Positions 20,901 to 21,691 of a DNA stretch of 21,691 bases are shown here, piece by piece. Every line of letters starts with the position of its first letter. The stretch's first letter is position 1. The DNA is from Actinomycetota bacterium (GTDB lineage Bacteria > Actinomycetota > Actinomycetes > Actinomycetales > Actinomycetaceae), in contig JAHYYD010000007.1 of NCBI GenBank assembly GCA_019425105.1, positions 1-21,691 of the forward strand, in the 5' to 3' direction. The notes below the pieces were generated by a model. It saw only the letters and a list, made by a program, of their open reading frames with translations, was not told the origin of the DNA and did not search any database. The translations under genes and the position numbers were made by a program.

Positions 20901-21691
20901 GGCGTGTACGTCAGGGTGATCGAGTGATCGAGGTGGACGGCGTTGAGCAGGCCCTCGATGACCGGGTAGTCGTTGTGGATAGCCGAACCCAGGGCCGCGT
21001 AGATCGCCGGCCAGGCCGGGCCGAGCAGGGCGTCGGGCGCCCAAGCCGCGAGCTCGTAGTTGGCGGGCAGGGCGGCACCCGTGGCCTCGGCGTGGTCGAA
21101 GCCCAGCGTGGGGGCCAGCGTGAAGGAGTAGTGGGCCTCGCCGAAGACGGACTTGGTGGAGGGAACCATGACGGGCAGCGCGTCCACGGTGTCACCCGCG
21201 ACGGACACGGAGGTCACGCCGGCGGTGGCCGCGAGCATCGCGTACATGTGCTGGGGCAGCTTGGCCTCGTCAATGACGGGGACGGCGCCGTCTTCACCGG
21301 AGATGACCAGCGGGAAGACCAGCTCGCGCACGGCGTGCTTGTCGGTGCCGCGCGGGTCGTTATCCCACGCGGTGTCCAGGTGGATGACCATGTCAACGCC
21401 GGTGTCAGTCGGATTCAGGGAGACGCGCTCCTCATCGAGGATGGCGGCGGGGTTCGTCATGAGGTGGCCGGTCCACGAGATGAAGGGGACCTTGCGCAGC
21501 CATTCCTCGCGGGTGGCAGCGGGCTTGCCGTTGCCCAGGCGGGAGGCGACCGGGGTCGCCACGACGCCGGAGTCGGTCAGACGCGAGGCTGCGGCGGCCT
21601 CGAAGCGGCCCAGCAGGGAGGCGACGGGCTCGTCGACGCGGTCGATGCCGGCCACGGAGACGGGGCCGGGGATGATGCGGACCTGGTCGGC
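14987..21691 (-). CDS. fas: Type I fatty acid synthase (FAS-I), C-terminal part, 5' truncated by window edge
   Basis: Giant multidomain enzyme making acyl-CoAs. The frame is open to the window edge: 12 codons (ADQVRIIPGPVS) precede the Met at 21655, so that Met is internal and the acetyltransferase and enoyl reductase domains lie outside. Numbering from it: MaoC-like dehydratase, about 1-450, with SGDYNPIH (D354, H359); malonyl/palmitoyl transferase, about 455-850, with GHSLGEY (Ser563) and His691; Ala/Pro linker 871-910; ACP about 910-1060, where the phosphopantetheine Ser is probably S952 in NGVSSRRNQ by alignment to fungal GGKSTVQNE; ketoreductase about 1250-1500, with VTGMTPASIG and Y1426-x3-K1430; a second linker 1528-1560; ketosynthase about 1570-2130, with C1859 (NPVGACATA), H2011 and K2047/H2052. 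This is the mycobacterial/corynebacterial FAS-I order. AcpS follows after 3 bp. Confidence 0.97.
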   Translation of the reverse strand, partial: ADQVRIIPGPVSVAGIDRVDEPVASLLGRFEAAAASRLTDSGVVATPVASRLGNGKPAATREEWLRKVPFISWTGHLMTNPAAILDEERVSLNPTDTGVDMVIHLDTAWDNDPRGTDKHAVRELVFPLVISGEDGAVPVIDEAKLPQHMYAMLAATAGVTSVSVAGDTVDALPVMVPSTKSVFGEAHYSFTLAPTLGFDHAEATGAALPANYELAAWAPDALLGPAWPAIYAALGSAIHNDYPVIEGLLNAVHLDHSITLTYTPEQMLARGMSTIDVTSHVAAVDESSSGRIVTVALELTSNGEYVGSTQERFAIRGRATGNRAPSEAAPFGGATIEVVDTPRSVLRRVSVKAPDDMTPFAIVSGDYNPIHTSYAAAKVAGMDAPLVHGMWLSATAQHAAEAVVADQGGAQIAGWTYYMYGTVDLNDEVEITVERVGRVVGGGLSLEVTCRINKQVVSRASAYTFAPKVAYVYPGQGIQSAGMGLDERTKSKAVDEVWRRADAHTRSAMGFSILSIVRDNPTEIVARGVTYRHPEGVLNLTQFTQVALATLAIGQTARMREEGVLVPGAAFAGHSLGEYDALAAYAEVFPLETVLDLVFQRGSTMHSLVPRDENGRSNYRMGALRPNQFGVDDAHVVEYVDSIAQASGEFLQIVNFNLAGQQYAVAGTVAGLKALEEDASKRAAERGGKRPFMYVPGIDVPFHSTVLRSGVADFRTKLDERIPAQIDPAKLVGRYIPNLVARPFELTREFAQSILDVVPSDTVRELLETEGAWDAALANPGVLTRTLLIELLCWQFASPVRWIETQRVLLSTEEAAPGVAGLGVDEVVEVGLGAAPTLANLAARTLLAPEFALSRVDVFNVQRDESRVYATDVAVIEDDEDDEITPEAPAAEAAPTPAPAAPAPEATPAPAPAAPTGGPSGADVADLPFTASSAIHALLALSAKIRIDEVGATDTTESLTNGVSSRRNQLLMDMSSELGLNSIDGAGEADVATLSATVDKAAKGYKPFGPVLAEAVKERTRKLFGAAGVKAGRITERVTGTWQLGTGWAHHVTAEIVLGTREGASTRDGDLATLPLDAPTNAAGVDALIDAAVAAVAAREGIAVSLPSAGGSAGGGVVDSAALDAYAASVTGEDGVLAKTARTILSELGLNAPAPTGEDSSDDARVIDAVAAELGSGWVDLVEPRFDAARAVLLDDRWASAREDVARYVAEGTLAEGASFVGTGRAVAEQASYWANRLRGEGDHERAARLEQIAADALSSSDELPYASDVAVVTGMTPASIGGAVVGGLLAGGATVIATSSSISAARLAFAKELYRTHAAGGAKLWLVPANLASYRDVDALVEWIGTEQTKSVGADIKVTKEALVPTLFYPFAAPRVSGTLADAGPASENQMRLLLWSVERSIAGLCAIGSDTHADHRLHVVLPGSPNRGIFGGDGAYAEAKASFDAIATRWAAEPIWGSRVSIAHPRIGWVRGTGLMGGNDPMVAAVEAAGVRTWSTKEMAEQLLALSSTEVRAQAASAPVDADLTGGLDSSIDLRALRAQAEAAAPEAPTSEPVATVSALPSPSQVTVPHVEPSQWGHTTASLADTVVIVGHGEVGPWGSARTRVQAELGIHTDGTVELTPAGVLELAWMTGLLTWSDTPVGGWYDKDDQLVPESEIFDRYRDEVVARSGVRFFHDDGPLHDGYTPESAMVFLDRDITFTVEDEAEARSYAEADPQFTVVEQTAFGEWQVTRKSGAQVRVPRRATLNRRIGGLFPTDFDPARWGIPASMLDSIDPIAVWNLVSTVDAFVSAGFSPAELLRVVHPATVASTQGTGFGGMRSMHKLFVDRFLGEDYPQDILQETLPNVVAAHTMQSYVGGYGSMINPVGACATAAVSIEEGVDKIKAGKADFVVAGAIDDIQVESIVGFGAMNATANSNELLARGISSRFVSRANDRRRGGFVEAQGGGTVLLTRASVALDMNLPVLAVVGHAQTFSDGAHTSIPAPGLGALAVARGGRDSVIARNLGELGVGIDDVAFVSKHDTSTNANDPNESDLHTRVGMALGRTPGNPLLVISQKTLTGHAKGGACVFQVGGIIDVFRTGLIPANVALDCVDDAMEQYSPLVWLRSPLNLSSRGPVRAAFATSLGFGHVSGFLALVNPAAFEAIVEREAGRERLEAWRTASDRRLRNGQRHIEMGMLGHAPLFTSVEGRRLPDDPAAGIAGDAHEVEAAILLDPSARLGEDGFYHLPEGK

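Noticed and set aside
21653..21655. ATG as start of the fatty acid synthase
   Set aside because: The frame continues upstream to the window edge with DQVRIIPGPVS, a typical FAS-I segment, so the Met is internal.

Overview
The window is about 65 % G+C, with G/C-rich third codon positions. It carries a fungal/mycobacterial-style type I fatty acid synthase followed by its own AcpS, a mycobacterial-type Nei1 glycosylase and a cysteine-free L32. Several promoters lie so close to start codons that leaderless mRNAs are expected. All this points to a high-GC actinobacterium. Gene content and protein flavour suggest Actinomycetaceae (Actinomyces/Schaalia-like), but that placement is inference from memory.

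Layout. 24-1061: nei1-type DNA glycosylase (+). 1120-4061: four minus-strand genes transcribed in the order YigZ-family protein, cysK, cysE, GNAT acetyltransferase; cysK and cysE make cysteine from serine and sulfide. 4237-5810: ribosomal protein L32 (missed by length-filtered gene calling), its terminator, and a Kef/CPA2-type cation/proton antiporter. 5846-5921: tRNA-Arg(UCU). 5922-7009: accessory-looking spacer with an unrecorded 47-codon membrane peptide gene with a perfect Shine-Dalgarno (-), several palindromes, a 12-bp tandem repeat and a striking mirror-symmetric array of seven identical 10-bp cores at 19-bp pitch. 7022-10569: a 21-codon Cys/Met leader ORF, metF and metE. 10710-11297: a second 21-codon Cys/Met leader ORF and an orphan OmpR-type winged-helix regulator. 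11476-12762: ilvA (-). 12857-13495: orn (+). 13577-13647: an inverted repeat and two perfect DnaA boxes ahead of an SSB-like gene (13740-14522, +). 14519-21691: acpS and the C-terminal 2234 residues of FAS-I (-); the FAS N-terminus lies outside the window.

How it fits together. Much of the window concerns sulfur amino acids: CysE/CysK make cysteine, and MetF/MetE make the methyl group and methionine. The main discovery candidate is the pair of short leader ORFs ahead of metF and ahead of the winged-helix regulator. Both are exactly 21 codons, both begin 6 nt after a -10-like hexamer (so are probably leaderless), and both end with the pattern C-G-x4-R-M-C. In both cases alternative hairpins overlap or follow the ORF. 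I infer a ribosome-mediated, cysteine- (or Cys/Met-) responsive attenuation system in which the orphan regulator may be a partner of metFE. A second candidate is the seven-core mirrored repeat array beside the tRNA gene, which looks like a multi-site protein-binding platform or a relic origin. A third is the pair of DnaA boxes before the SSB paralogue.
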